A stretch of DNA of 20,022 bases from CAYUWG01 sp964448285 (GCA_964448285.1 CAYUWG010000067.1:1-20022), one strand, 5' to 3'. Positions 7,201-14,623 are shown, counted from the first letter of the stretch. The notes: generated from the letters alone by a model not told the origin. Translations and numbers: made by a program.

Positions 7201-9097
7201 CTTTTATGGACTGCTCGATCGTCTTGATCGCATTGTCGAGCTTCTTTTTCTGCGTGATGGTTGCATTCGTACTTTCGAATACGTGCTTCGTCCACTCCTT
7301 ATCGAATGCGAGTGCTTCTTTCGCCTTTGCCATTTGCGCTTGTTTAGTCGCTTTTGCCATTGTCGCGGTCGTCGGTGCTGCTGATACGACCTTGAGTTTG
7401 TTATCCCATGCCTTCACGACGTTATAGAACGCCGGATCGAGCTTGTCGGCAACACTCTTGAGCTGGGTGATCTTCGTTTTCAGTCCTGCGATCGCTTGTG
7501 GTCGTGCTGTCGGATTCCCGAGCATCTCGAGGTCTTTGGTTAGGTCTGCCATGAACTCGGATTCTGTCTTTCCGAGGGCTGCAGCTACTTCATCGCTGGA
7601 AACGCCGAATACTTTTCGCGGAATATGCTCACGGAATAATTCGCCGGTATCACTTTTGTTCTCTCCGGATATACGAAGAAAGTTTTTCATCTTATTAACG
7701 AGTGTTCCGTACTCACCGAAATTGTCCGACACTTCCTTGCTGGCTGCCTTCGTTTCTTTGTCAAGAGCATCGGACACTTGTGACTTGATCGTTTCAAAAT
7801 CGGGGAGTTTGTACTCTTTGGCTACATCTGCATGAAGGGCTTTGGCTGCTTCCTCATCACCCGACGCGATAGCTTCACGAATGGTATCGAGTATCTGCTT
7901 GGAAGCTCCTGATCCCTTGATTGCCCGAACGCCTCCCATAATGGCGATCGCGGCAACCGCTTTCTCTGGGTTATACCGGACCTTCCAGGTCTTGTCATTC
8001 TCGTCGTAGTAGGTTTCTATGCCACCGAATGCGCCGAATGCTTCCATCGGGGGCTTCCCCTTATATTTCCCGCCGATCATTTCGGTTTGTTTTCCATAAC
8101 GCATATCGCGTGTGAGCGATCCGTCTGCGTTCTCGATCCATCGAACAGGCTTTCGGACATATTCCCTCGTAGTGTCTTCGGCTTGTTTGACGGCTTTGCT
8201 CATCTCGCTCGCCACTTTCTTGACCTGCTCACGACCGATTCCGAGCTTTTTGGATACTGCGCTCACGATCTTATCGTTGCCATATAGGGCTGAACCGATA
8301 GCAAATGAGGCTGCACGATCCGTTCCGGAACGTTTTTCTCCATTGATGAAGCTGATAATCTCATCTTCAATGGCGTTTCCGATACCGGAAATTGTACGTC
8401 CGACCACCTGATCACCTAAAAACGACTTCACGCCGACATTGGCGATCGCTTTGCTGATAATAGGATTCGTGAATCGGGTGATGCCCTGAATCCGTGCACC
8501 TTCCGCAAAACCCGTCTCGAAGCCTTCCCGGACATCTTTACCGGTAGCTTTGTGGACGGCCGCGGTAAGACCGGCGGCGGCGGCCGCTCCTGCCAATCCG
8601 GCCCCTGTACTGACGATAGGAGCCGCGAGAATGCTCTCAATGGTTCTACCACCGCTTACTAACGTATCTTTCATTCCTTGTGTCGAGGTGTCTATGCGAC
8701 GCTGCGATTCGTTTGAGAGGCGCTGACCGGTGGTGATGTTCTTCCGGAGTAGTGCTTTTGCCGCTTCCTTTTGTCCTGCATTGGTGAGTTGCTTTGCTCG
8801 GGCAAGATTTGCATTCATTTGCGCTCGTTCAGCGTCTTGTATCCGGTTGAATCGAGGTTGATCGAAAAGCGCGGTAATACTTTTTCCAACATTAGAGCCT
8901 AGACTGTATGCGTCTTTTGTAAATTTTCTGGTGGCGTTGAAACCTGTAGAAGTCTCTGTGGCTATTTGACCGGCAGGGCCAGCACCACCGGCCTGTAGAA
9001 ACTTGGTCGTGGGTTGTTTGTACTCGCGCAGTTTCCTACTTACGAAGTCAACCGCGCTCTGTCCGATACCGAGAATGTCTTTCAAGAAATCAGCCAC
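4283..9097 (-). CDS. Giant internal-virion / DNA-ejection-type structural protein (1604 aa)
   Basis: The largest gene in the window. Visible parts: an N-terminal amphipathic segment; an Ala/Gly-rich hydrophobic stretch near 156-180 (GAGLAGAAAAAGL); long charged helices; RENYLPHM near residue 773, a motif common in large phage polyvalent/ejection proteins; a second hydrophobic block around 920-960; FGRLVTQFKSFSYKHGQF and NPIERGMDNLASVGGMG further on; and a disordered C-terminus carrying two copies of KPLPI(D/E)KLF. By position and size it matches T7 gp15/gp16-like or other podovirus internal proteins that cross the host envelope during DNA entry. No lysozyme or transglycosylase active-site motif is evident by eye. 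Start is GTG at 9097 with no Shine-Dalgarno, 11 nt after an AGACAACGT element. Exact function is inferred. Confidence 0.75.
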   Translation of the reverse strand: MADFLKDILGIGQSAVDFVSRKLREYKQPTTKFLQAGGAGPAGQIATETSTGFNATRKFTKDAYSLGSNVGKSITALFDQPRFNRIQDAERAQMNANLARAKQLTNAGQKEAAKALLRKNITTGQRLSNESQRRIDTSTQGMKDTLVSGGRTIESILAAPIVSTGAGLAGAAAAAGLTAAVHKATGKDVREGFETGFAEGARIQGITRFTNPIISKAIANVGVKSFLGDQVVGRTISGIGNAIEDEIISFINGEKRSGTDRAASFAIGSALYGNDKIVSAVSKKLGIGREQVKKVASEMSKAVKQAEDTTREYVRKPVRWIENADGSLTRDMRYGKQTEMIGGKYKGKPPMEAFGAFGGIETYYDENDKTWKVRYNPEKAVAAIAIMGGVRAIKGSGASKQILDTIREAIASGDEEAAKALHADVAKEYKLPDFETIKSQVSDALDKETKAASKEVSDNFGEYGTLVNKMKNFLRISGENKSDTGELFREHIPRKVFGVSSDEVAAALGKTESEFMADLTKDLEMLGNPTARPQAIAGLKTKITQLKSVADKLDPAFYNVVKAWDNKLKVVSAAPTTATMAKATKQAQMAKAKEALAFDKEWTKHVFESTNATITQKKKLDNAIKTIEQSIKENSSDGLPPPTTPDMPLNQQPGLWDRIKNVAKVVVKESRAILNDMGTNGKEAAKRIDNYFNDAERMAGGAVADYNTSTKSLTTETVERLNKALDGQDVKLNKAEQKILGQLRGQLDQYAGEAQKARMEIRRPDGTKVEFQPRENYLPHMVDMDKLKAQRDAVIQHLVESKQLPDVTTASNFVNDIINGGSVGDAYHKYFPNALPNRYGNLEMARVIDWPKEVLRYDRMLLPDYFQSAANRIQMSYQFGPDNELVDKLLTNIAQEGGDSQLADRIIKKNLGILREDRVLSQGVGAIKQVQAATKLGLALISNAGQSTNTATEFGIMPTLKSIFSAFKPESQDFALRTGATLDSAVKELEDEVMGTGGLSKITAPGFGAVEKFNRIVAANTGKEFVNKRFQDLLANTSDTTAMKDLEKMGINVKEALARGELTTEELLKAGQKAVNITQFKTRPIDLPPTWSSAFGRLVTQFKSFSYKHGQFIANEVLKPAIQDKNFAPLLRYTVLGLVVGEGISDLKAFVRRRERPTNPIERGMDNLASVGGMGLLQDAINAAGRGSEAMLSFIAGPTVSDISKAAGGVGLALQGKPKTLARFILGNIPVVGQPIANTLIPPVGAYKNRTPDLIQEAIGMTPEQSVQDFLKDKQAYSQMDEADVKAQLATVRKQKKDVINAKGMLGFGMSDEEKNAKLDELTREENALKNASIFKDINHFTEMPEENGYQRAQKIEAKFKIADKVLTDTDRQPDEQLYILTNFLGMNEYDAGYYQVARDKEDTKVAFVVDQLDQLPEDVDTFSFLSTLRYKVGGDMIASDGVISQLYEDGYISKDESKALKNLKYDEKTGKITQERAASGSGSSKQKTLAKNALGDLSSGYGKLANVFGDITPPKLSSSAPAKSSASKPLPIDKLFTRNIEKEAQLSYTVPKAKPLPIEKLFGSPRPLNISKAKAEVQALAKASQGAGRGTPKKLSRSFYRAS

Positions 9098-9108
9098 AGC
9101 AAATCGGT

Positions 9109-9117
9109 ACGTTGTCT
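9109..9117 (-). promoter_or_regulatory. AGACAACGT element before the 1604-aa gene
   Basis: Exact AGACAACGTAC copy in the 35-nt gap between two large virion genes. The GTG start lies 11 nt downstream. TAAATC sits 7 nt upstream of GACAAC as a weak -10 candidate. Confidence 0.5.
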
Positions 9118-9132
9118 CCGTTCGATTTACTC

Positions 9133-10599
9133 TTAGAACATAGCAGCCAGAAGCGGATCATTCTGCCGCATAGTTGCTGACGCATTTGCTGTCGGACCTG
9201 CTCCGAGTGCGGCCAGGAGAGGATCGGCGGTGGCGCCTGAGTTCAGGCTTGCCAGCGCTTCCTGCGCTTCCAGGACAGAAATTTGGCCTTGATTCAGAGC
9301 ATTTTGTATTTCCTCTGCCGACTTATATGCGACGGGTTTAGCAGTCCGCCCTGCTCCGAGCCCGGTCGTTTTCTGTGCACCGGTCTCTGTATCCAGCTTG
9401 GTGTTAAACCCAATGCTAGACACATAACTGTTTGTCGCTGCTGCCTTTTCACCAAGTCCCTGCGTGAGGAGACCTTTCGCATCCGTCATGGACAGAATGA
9501 ACTGATCCAGCTGCGCTTTGAGTTGCATCTTCTGAGTTTCAACACTTGCTTTCACACCGGCAGCCCATGTCGCAATCTTGGCTTTGTCATCGGCAAGCTG
9601 TGCCTCCGCGGCATTGTATGCATCCTCGCGCTCATTTGCGGAGAGATACAGGTTGGCATCGATCGCCTTCACCTGCGTGTTGTAGTCGAGTGCCGCTTTG
9701 TCGAGTTTCGACTTTGACTCCCGTTCGATTGAGTTAATTGTGTCGAGCGTCTTGTTTTTGAGTGCGCTGACCGCATTACCAATCATGGCAATTGCATCCG
9801 CTTCGTTCGTTGTAACCTGAGACAGGTCTTTCCCCATGAGGGCATTGAGCCTGTTCTGCGCTTCCATCATCCGGGAACTGTTCTGAAGCCCAGCACCGCG
9901 CATGAGTTTTTCCTGCTGCTTGCCGAGATCGCGGTATGTCGAAAGGATTTCCTGTTTCGCGCCGTCGTATTGCACTTTTGTCTTTGCTTCCTGTTGCTGA
10001 TAATTGGCAAGACCTTCTTTCTCATTTGTGGCTACCTGTTCGAGCAGGTCTTTCTTATTCGATCCGAGGGTTTCTACCATCCAGTCATATTCACCTTTGG
10101 CGGTGGCCTTGGCATCCTCGGCGATCTTTACCTGGGCGCCGTACCTATTCCGGGCTGCAACACGCTTCGCTTCCGCAGCCGCGCGCGCGGCTTCTCCCTG
10201 TTGCCGGGCAAGGTCGCCGACATCGGGACCGGAGTTTTTCAATTCTTCCAGCATTCTTTGATATTCACTCTCTTGCGCTGGGTTTCGATCCATTTTGGAA
10301 AGTTGCTGAAGTTTAGAATCCCCGCCACCGCCACCACCTGTGGTTTGACTTGACGTATTGGTGGTCGTTTTTGGATTTGTTAAAACGGGTTGTGGTCCAC
10401 CACCGGTAATCGTGGTGCTTTGCTTTTGCTGTGCAGTTGGTTGTGATCCGCCTACAGTAGCCTGATAAACGGCAGGATTATTCCATGTCGGATTGGAAGT
10501 ATCCCTTCCTGTAGCGGTATTGAACAGTTCGGTTACGCCAAAATCTTGAAGTTTCCAAGGACCGATTCCCCATGTTCCTCTGACAGATTGTAATGCCAT
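9133..10599 (-). CDS. Ala/Gln-rich coiled-coil internal virion protein
   Basis: 488 aa. The first 115 residues are low complexity, with GTWGIGPWKLQDFG followed by Thr/Asn/Gln/Gly-rich linker including a GGGGGG run. Residues about 120-400 are strongly helical heptad-type sequence (ARAAAEAKRVAARNR, YNAAEAQLADDKAKIA). The C-terminus is Ala/Gly-rich with two copies of a DPLLAA motif (DPLLAALGAG and DPLLAAMF). This texture is typical of podovirus internal or scaffold-type virion proteins ejected with DNA. It precedes the 1604-aa protein, as T7 gp14/15 precede gp16. A strong AGGAGG lies 6 nt before the ATG. It is transcribed divergently from the plus-strand CAP-like gene. Exact homology was not established. 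Confidence 0.65.
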   Translation of the reverse strand: MALQSVRGTWGIGPWKLQDFGVTELFNTATGRDTSNPTWNNPAVYQATVGGSQPTAQQKQSTTITGGGPQPVLTNPKTTTNTSSQTTGGGGGGDSKLQQLSKMDRNPAQESEYQRMLEELKNSGPDVGDLARQQGEAARAAAEAKRVAARNRYGAQVKIAEDAKATAKGEYDWMVETLGSNKKDLLEQVATNEKEGLANYQQQEAKTKVQYDGAKQEILSTYRDLGKQQEKLMRGAGLQNSSRMMEAQNRLNALMGKDLSQVTTNEADAIAMIGNAVSALKNKTLDTINSIERESKSKLDKAALDYNTQVKAIDANLYLSANEREDAYNAAEAQLADDKAKIATWAAGVKASVETQKMQLKAQLDQFILSMTDAKGLLTQGLGEKAAATNSYVSSIGFNTKLDTETGAQKTTGLGAGRTAKPVAYKSAEEIQNALNQGQISVLEAQEALASLNSGATADPLLAALGAGPTANASATMRQNDPLLAAMF

Positions 10600-10623
10600 A
10601 TATTTCCTCCTAGTTGCTAACAG

Positions 10624-10632
10624 TGGTATAAT
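10624..10632 (+). promoter_or_regulatory. Extended -10 promoter (TGGTATAAT) for the plus-strand gene
   Basis: TG-N-TATAAT is a perfect extended -10. With a usual 7-nt offset, transcription would start about 10639, only a few bases before the ATG at 10645, so the mRNA would be nearly leaderless. No convincing -35 is present. It is the best bacterial-type promoter in the window, which fits independent expression of this gene. Confidence 0.6.
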
Positions 10633-10644
10633 TCGCTATAGGCT

Positions 10645-11361
10645 ATGAAAAAATACCTTCTCTTAGCGCTTATTTTTGTTTTATTTTTGTTCGGGCCATC
10701 ATTGGCGTATTCGACTATCGAAAAAACTACCCATAAAGCTACTGAACCTCCAAAATCACTCAACTCAGAGATTCTTTGGTCGCTTATACAAACATGGCGA
10801 CAGTCGGACGATTGTCGTCCTGGTGGCTGTCAGGCTTACATAAGAGATCAAAGGTTGTGTGAGGTTGCGGAGGATAGAGTAAATGACGATTTAGACTATC
10901 ACGAAGGCTTATATGAAAAGTACTCGGACTACCCTTTTGTTATCCAGGAAAATTCAAACAAAGGGTATTTAACNNNNNNNNNNNNNNNNNNNNNNNNNNN
11001 NNNNNNNNNNNNNNNNNNNNNNNNNNNNNNNNNNNNNNNNNNNNNNNNNNNNNNNNNNNNNNNNNNNNNNNNNCAACTGAACATAGAGTGCACACCTAAC
11101 GACGGGGATAATGACTGCTCAATAGCAGTGCTTAATGCGCAAGGTGATATTGCGAATTACTGGGCAAATTACTGCAAGCAGAACATTAACTATATCTCCA
11201 ATAAAGCGATAACCGGTGCAAAAGCCATAAGAGACAGCCTAGACAATTCTAGCGCACCCATCACGGGTCCTTCAGCCCTGTGTAACGATGGGACGTATAG
11301 TTACTCATCAAATAGATCAGGCACCTGTTCAAATCATGGCGGAGTAAATACTTGGTATTAA
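10645..11361 (+). CDS. Secreted CAP-like protein with C-terminal DUF3761, interrupted by an assembly gap
   Basis: N-terminal half: a signal peptide (MKKYLLLALIFVLFLFGP, cleavage likely near 21) and then LIQTWRQSDDC, QAYIRDQRLCEVAEDRV and YPFVIQEN. This order ('WR...pyi.d..LC..A..R') resembles the start of CAP/SCP domains. The right half, after the gap, ends with CNDGTYSYSSNRSGTC, the hallmark of DUF3761. Both flanks are in the same frame only if the 100 N are taken literally, so the two halves may be one gene or two. It is the only plus-strand gene. Its stop shares TTAA with the stop of the convergent methyltransferase. It appears more AT-rich than its neighbours and is probably an accessory (moron-like) gene taken from a cell. 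The exported protein's role is unknown. Confidence 0.7.
   Translation: MKKYLLLALIFVLFLFGPSLAYSTIEKTTHKATEPPKSLNSEILWSLIQTWRQSDDCRPGGCQAYIRDQRLCEVAEDRVNDDLDYHEGLYEKYSDYPFVIQENSNKGYLXXXXXXXXXXXXXXXXXXXXXXXXXXXXXXXXXXQLNIECTPNDGDNDCSIAVLNAQGDIANYWANYCKQNINYISNKAITGAKAIRDSLDNSSAPITGPSALCNDGTYSYSSNRSGTCSNHGGVNTWY
10974..11073. other. Assembly gap (100 N)
   Basis: Exactly 100 consecutive N, the conventional placeholder for a scaffold gap of unknown size. The gap falls inside the only plus-strand gene. Left and right flanks are each anchored to phage genes: the 488-aa gene on the left and the methyltransferase on the right. Confidence 0.97.
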
Positions 11362-11936
11362 CCCCTCTTCTTTCGAATAATCACCTGATATTCTTTGTGC
11401 AGCATGCCGTATTGCCCTTTATGCCTCTCGAGAAACGTATCAATCCCCAGCTTGGGACAATCCTGCTCCGTGTACGCGCTGGACGGATGCCACGTATAGT
11501 CATCGAATATCATCAGCCCACCTTCACGAAGTAGTAGGAATGACAACTCAGCGTCTTCGAGAACCTGTTGCGCGTGGTGATCGCCGTCAACATAGATGAT
11601 GTCGTAGTAGTCTTTTGGAAGAGCCGGCAAAATATCAGAGCTACGACCGACGAGTTTTGTGAGCCTGTCCCTATACAGCCATAGGTTGAAATCAAAGCGT
11701 GCTTCGAGGTCGTTAGCTTCGTCGTGCTCATCAGACCCGGCAAAGGTGTCTATGCAGGTGATTTGAGCCAGTGGGAAGTGTGAAGCTAGCCAACGGGCGC
11801 TCATCCCTTCGTAGGAACCTACTTCAAGATAATTGAACGCCCGGCTTTCGTATCGGTGTAGGAACCTGCTCCAAACAAGATCGTTCCCCGTTATGAAGAA
11901 CCATTGCTTTGTGAAACAGGTATCGTTTTCGCTCAC
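11358..11936 (-). CDS. Class I SAM-dependent methyltransferase
   Basis: 192 aa from GTG 11936. SAM-binding motif I YLEVGSYEGMSARWLA at about 36-51, acidic post-I CIDTF at 61-65, YDIIYVDGDHHAQQVLED at about 111-128 and GGLMIFDDYTW at about 139-149. This is the Methyltransf_24-like pattern, with a leading 'FTKQWFF...W...L' segment commonly seen in phage and bacterial small-molecule or sugar O-methyltransferases. The longer frame starting at ATG 12011 would overlap the finger gene by 79 nt. I prefer GTG 11936, whose GTGA overlaps the upstream stop by 4 nt, as typical for coupled genes. Substrate is unknown: virion protein, glycan or nucleic acid. It ends convergently with the CAP-like gene. Confidence 0.78.
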   Translation of the reverse strand: MSENDTCFTKQWFFITGNDLVWSRFLHRYESRAFNYLEVGSYEGMSARWLASHFPLAQITCIDTFAGSDEHDEANDLEARFDFNLWLYRDRLTKLVGRSSDILPALPKDYYDIIYVDGDHHAQQVLEDAELSFLLLREGGLMIFDDYTWHPSSAYTEQDCPKLGIDTFLERHKGQYGMLHKEYQVIIRKKRG

Positions 11937-12307
11937 GCTGCGGATTCGTGCGTCTTCATGTGCGTCTTGAGACCGCTTGCGGATTTGTATTTCTTTCCGC
12001 ATTCCGGGCACTGCGCTCCCGCTTCCTCAGCGAGCTCTCGCTTCTCATTTTCCTCCCGCAATCCCTCAGAATTGGGTTCATCGGCACCCTCTGACGTGTA
12101 GAACGCGACGCCATAGAGCCTATGCTCTTTCAGCGAATCGATGAGCTGCTCATCTTCGGTTTCGAACCGTCCATCATGGAACTCGACGGTGACTCCGGAT
12201 GTAGATCCATACAATCCTTTTGTAACTCTCCGGCCATCGACGGCGACAGCGGTTTTCGGATCAAGCACGAGACGAAGCTCGCGGTATTTTTTGGTAAGAA
12301 ACAACAT
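11933..12307 (-). CDS. Capsid-adjacent protein with C-terminal C2H2 zinc finger
   Basis: 124 aa. Residues 1-75 form a small beta-rich domain (LRLVLDPKTAVAVDGRRV, then GVTVEFHDGRFET). A charged helix at 80-97 follows, then a classical C2H2 finger: C100, C103, H116, H120 (C-x2-C-x12-H-x3-H) with hydrophobic spacers at Y107 and L113. The start is ATG 12307, 5 nt after GGAGG; a longer upstream frame exists but would run through non-coding sequence into the capsid gene. The N-terminal part could be a head-completion or decoration domain; the finger suggests nucleic-acid or protein binding. An AGACAACGT element lies 29 nt upstream of the ATG. Function unknown. Confidence 0.75.
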   Translation of the reverse strand: MLFLTKKYRELRLVLDPKTAVAVDGRRVTKGLYGSTSGVTVEFHDGRFETEDEQLIDSLKEHRLYGVAFYTSEGADEPNSEGLREENEKRELAEEAGAQCPECGKKYKSASGLKTHMKTHESAA

Positions 12308-12336
12308 AGGTTCCTCCTTTTCTAAACAATAAATAT

Positions 12337-12345
12337 ACGTTGTCT
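12337..12345 (-). promoter_or_regulatory. AGACAACGT element before the finger-protein gene
   Basis: Exact CAGACAACGTA copy, here followed by an AT-rich leader (ATATTTATTG) and a standard GGAGG site, 29 nt before the ATG. No -10-like hexamer lies 7-9 nt upstream; instead there is a GC-rich hairpin. This copy therefore argues that the element can work without an obvious -10, or has another role. Confidence 0.45.
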
Positions 12346-12352
12346 GTTTGGT

Positions 12353-12377
12353 GCCCGGGTCCGGTCTCCCGCCCGGG
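12353..12377 (-). terminator. GC-rich hairpin after the capsid gene
   Basis: Perfect 7-base arms GCCCGGG (12353-12359) and CCCGGGC-complementary GCCCGGG (12371-12377) enclose an 11-base loop. A weaker TGCGCA/TGCGCA pair lies just upstream on the minus strand. There is no T-run, so it is not a textbook intrinsic terminator. It could stabilise the capsid mRNA or slow transcription. Confidence 0.35.
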
Positions 12378-12416
12378 CGTGTGCGCATTTCTTCAGGCTG
12401 CGCAATACCCCTACCG

Positions 12417-13559
12417 TCAGCTGAAGTCAGTGACGTTGTACCCGTAGGAGCTTTTCTTCTCCTGCTCGAAGTGGAGACCCACTTCAGAGATGTACTCGTC
12501 TTCCTGTCCATCCGCATCGTTTGCCTCGATGTGGGTTTTCAGCTTGGTGTCCCGGTTCGCAAGGTGGCGATACTTGACCCCTTCGAGATCGAGGAGGTAA
12601 GCAACACCCGCATATGCGGTCGTTTCACCGAACAGCGTGCAGTTGACCAGGTTCACAACCCCGTGAGGAGAGATGAACTGGGTAACTGCGATTCCGTAGG
12701 TTTTATCCTTCGGAAGCATTTGCAGCTTGCCGCGTGCCCAGAACGAAACGGCGGAAATCCAGATCGGAGACGCAAAGACGAACTTCGTCTTGGACCCGTA
12801 CCTGAACCCGGTCCGAAGCCATGCCTCGAACTCGGACTCCGTCATCGTGCCGCCCATGTCGCTCGCATTGGTCGAAATCCAGTAATCGACCCCTCCGGTT
12901 GCCCGGATCGGATGCGTGCCGGTTGAGGTGTCCTCTTTCGGTTCACCAAACCAGAATGCGCGTTCGATGTCTTTCTGGTGCTCGATAAGCTGCGCCATCC
13001 GGATATGCGCGAGGTCTTTGCCCCCGTACATTTCAGAATTGGCGTTCGTATCGGTTACCCCGAACGGCGTGCGGAAAATCTGCGTATAGTTCGTTTTTTC
13101 CGCTTCCTGCTCGGTTTTCATCGCGCGCTTGGTCGTACCTTCCTCATTAGCACTGCCGATGATCAGGAGCACTGCGTTATCCGCAAGGTTTCCTGCCGAT
13201 GTCGTACCCCAGCCGCGCTGTACCGTCAGCGTGTTGGTCGAAACAGCTGTAACCCGCATTTGTTCGCCGGTTGCAACCGCTTTCACAACATCTCCAGCCC
13301 GGAAAAGCGAGCCAGAATCGACCACGATCGAGGTGTCAGCCGAGGTGTATCCCGTCGAATAATTGACGGCATCCACCCTATCCAGTGAACCCTCTTCGAG
13401 CCAGTTAAATTTCGGGTTGATTGCAACTTTCTTCTCCAGCTTTTTAGTGAGCTGAACAAGAGGTGCAGAATCCGGCTCAAGTACCGATATCTTTTTAGAG
13501 ATATCGATTACCCGTTTGGCAGCGGTGATATTACCCGTGCCTCTTACGCCTGTAATCAT
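12417..13559 (-). CDS. Major capsid protein (HK97 fold, SU10/DUF5309-type)
   Basis: 380 aa. The opening ISKKISVLEPDSAPLVQLTK, followed by KFNWLEEGSL and then GDVVKAV-ATGEQMRVTAVS, is the characteristic DUF5309/SU10 major-capsid pattern. Later elements QIFRTPFGVTDTNANSE, HQKDIERAFWFGE and VFASPIWISAVSFWARGK also fit, as does the hydrophobic C-terminal domain. Length of about 350-380 aa is normal. It has an excellent AAGGAGG site 5 nt before the ATG and lies 37 nt after the scaffold gene, the usual scaffold-capsid pair. This capsid type is found in podoviruses related to phage SU10 and in many metagenomic phages. Very likely the coat subunit. Confidence 0.85.
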   Translation of the reverse strand: MITGVRGTGNITAAKRVIDISKKISVLEPDSAPLVQLTKKLEKKVAINPKFNWLEEGSLDRVDAVNYSTGYTSADTSIVVDSGSLFRAGDVVKAVATGEQMRVTAVSTNTLTVQRGWGTTSAGNLADNAVLLIIGSANEEGTTKRAMKTEQEAEKTNYTQIFRTPFGVTDTNANSEMYGGKDLAHIRMAQLIEHQKDIERAFWFGEPKEDTSTGTHPIRATGGVDYWISTNASDMGGTMTESEFEAWLRTGFRYGSKTKFVFASPIWISAVSFWARGKLQMLPKDKTYGIAVTQFISPHGVVNLVNCTLFGETTAYAGVAYLLDLEGVKYRHLANRDTKLKTHIEANDADGQEDEYISEVGLHFEQEKKSSYGYNVTDFS

Positions 13560-13596
13560 ATTGCCTCCTTAGACAATGAACTTATTTGTAATGACC

Positions 13597-14577
13597 TTAT
13601 CTGCCGAACCGAGCGCGAGACTCGTGTGCCGTCAGGATGTCATCGACTTCGTCGCGATCATCGTCGTCCTTCCCTGTCGCACCTTGGGAATGCGCATCGG
13701 GCTGTGTTGTCGCCCCTTTTGCATTCTTCTGCGCGGTCTTGGCTTTTGCAGCCTCGTCAACGATGGTTGAAAACTCGTTGAGGAAGTCTCGCATCGCAGA
13801 TTTCAGGCTCACGAATGCTCCTTCTTTCTGCTTATCGATGACGTAGTACGCGAACTGTTTCCGGAAGCCTTTGTCCGTCCGTAGCCGGGGGACATCAGTT
13901 TCCAGGGCAGAAATTTCTTTCTGCTTACGATCCCGCTCTTGGAGTTGGGTGGCTAAGTTTTCGGTTAGCTTCTTCTCGTCTAAGCCTGGGTTCGTCTGTC
14001 GCATGACTTGAACGGCGACCCTTGTTGCTTCGCGGATGGCATCCTTGGCGTTTTTTACCTTACTGAAGTCAACCTTTCCGAGCGCATCTTCGATGATGTC
14101 CTCTTCGGATGGGGGTTGATCCTGATCCTCCTCGACAGCCTTGGTCTGGTGAACGCGAGTGTATTCGCGCTGCCGAACCTTATATGCCTCTTCGAGCAGT
14201 TTCTCGTCCTTGTATTCGGCAGGATCACCGCCGAGTTCAACGAACGCTTCCTTCAGGTCGTCCAGGGATTTATACTTCCCCGCATACAACTTGGGTGCTT
14301 CTTCTGATGGGGTGGATTCGTCCTCAGTATCTTCAGAGGTTTCTGTTTCCTCGGATTCCTCTTCGGTCTCCGTTTTCGTTTCCGTGTCTTCTGTGGTGTC
14401 TGAAGCCTCTTCCGAAGCGTCTTCGGTATCCGCCGTCGTGTCTTTCGACTCGTCGGTGGTTTCTGATGCGTTTCCTTCGTCCTCCGTCAGAAAATCTTTG
14501 GGGTCAGCCTCAGACTTTCCCGTCGTTTCATTGACGGTTTCGGTGGTTGAAGGGGCATCGTCTTTGGATACTTTCAT
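13597..14577 (-). CDS. Scaffolding protein (acidic, coiled coil)
   Basis: 326 aa from ATG 14577. The N-terminal 110 residues are extremely acidic, Ser/Thr/Glu/Asp-rich low complexity. Next come LYAGKYKSLDDLKEAFVELG, a short conserved-looking helix typical of phage scaffold proteins, and long charged helices. The Ala/Lys-rich tail ends in HESRARFGR, likely the capsid-binding basic end. It directly precedes the capsid gene. I chose ATG 14577 because AAAGGA lies just upstream; the frame also opens at 14625, but that start would fall almost inside the terminator hairpin. The name rests on order and composition. Confidence 0.75.
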   Translation of the reverse strand: MKVSKDDAPSTTETVNETTGKSEADPKDFLTEDEGNASETTDESKDTTADTEDASEEASDTTEDTETKTETEEESEETETSEDTEDESTPSEEAPKLYAGKYKSLDDLKEAFVELGGDPAEYKDEKLLEEAYKVRQREYTRVHQTKAVEEDQDQPPSEEDIIEDALGKVDFSKVKNAKDAIREATRVAVQVMRQTNPGLDEKKLTENLATQLQERDRKQKEISALETDVPRLRTDKGFRKQFAYYVIDKQKEGAFVSLKSAMRDFLNEFSTIVDEAAKAKTAQKNAKGATTQPDAHSQGATGKDDDDRDEVDDILTAHESRARFGR

Positions 14578-14623
14578 AGGGTTCCTTTCTTCCGGGTGTC
14601 CATATTGGGCCGGATAAATAACC

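Noticed and set aside
12308..12517. N-terminal extension of the finger protein to 12517
   Set aside because: It would overlap the capsid C-terminus and cross the hairpin and element; the ATG at 12307 has a textbook GGAGG.
14109..14617. Long plus-strand frames (141 and 152 aa, Ser-rich) over the scaffold gene
   Set aside because: They are antisense translations of the low-complexity Glu/Asp/Ser codons of the scaffold gene; no ribosome site.
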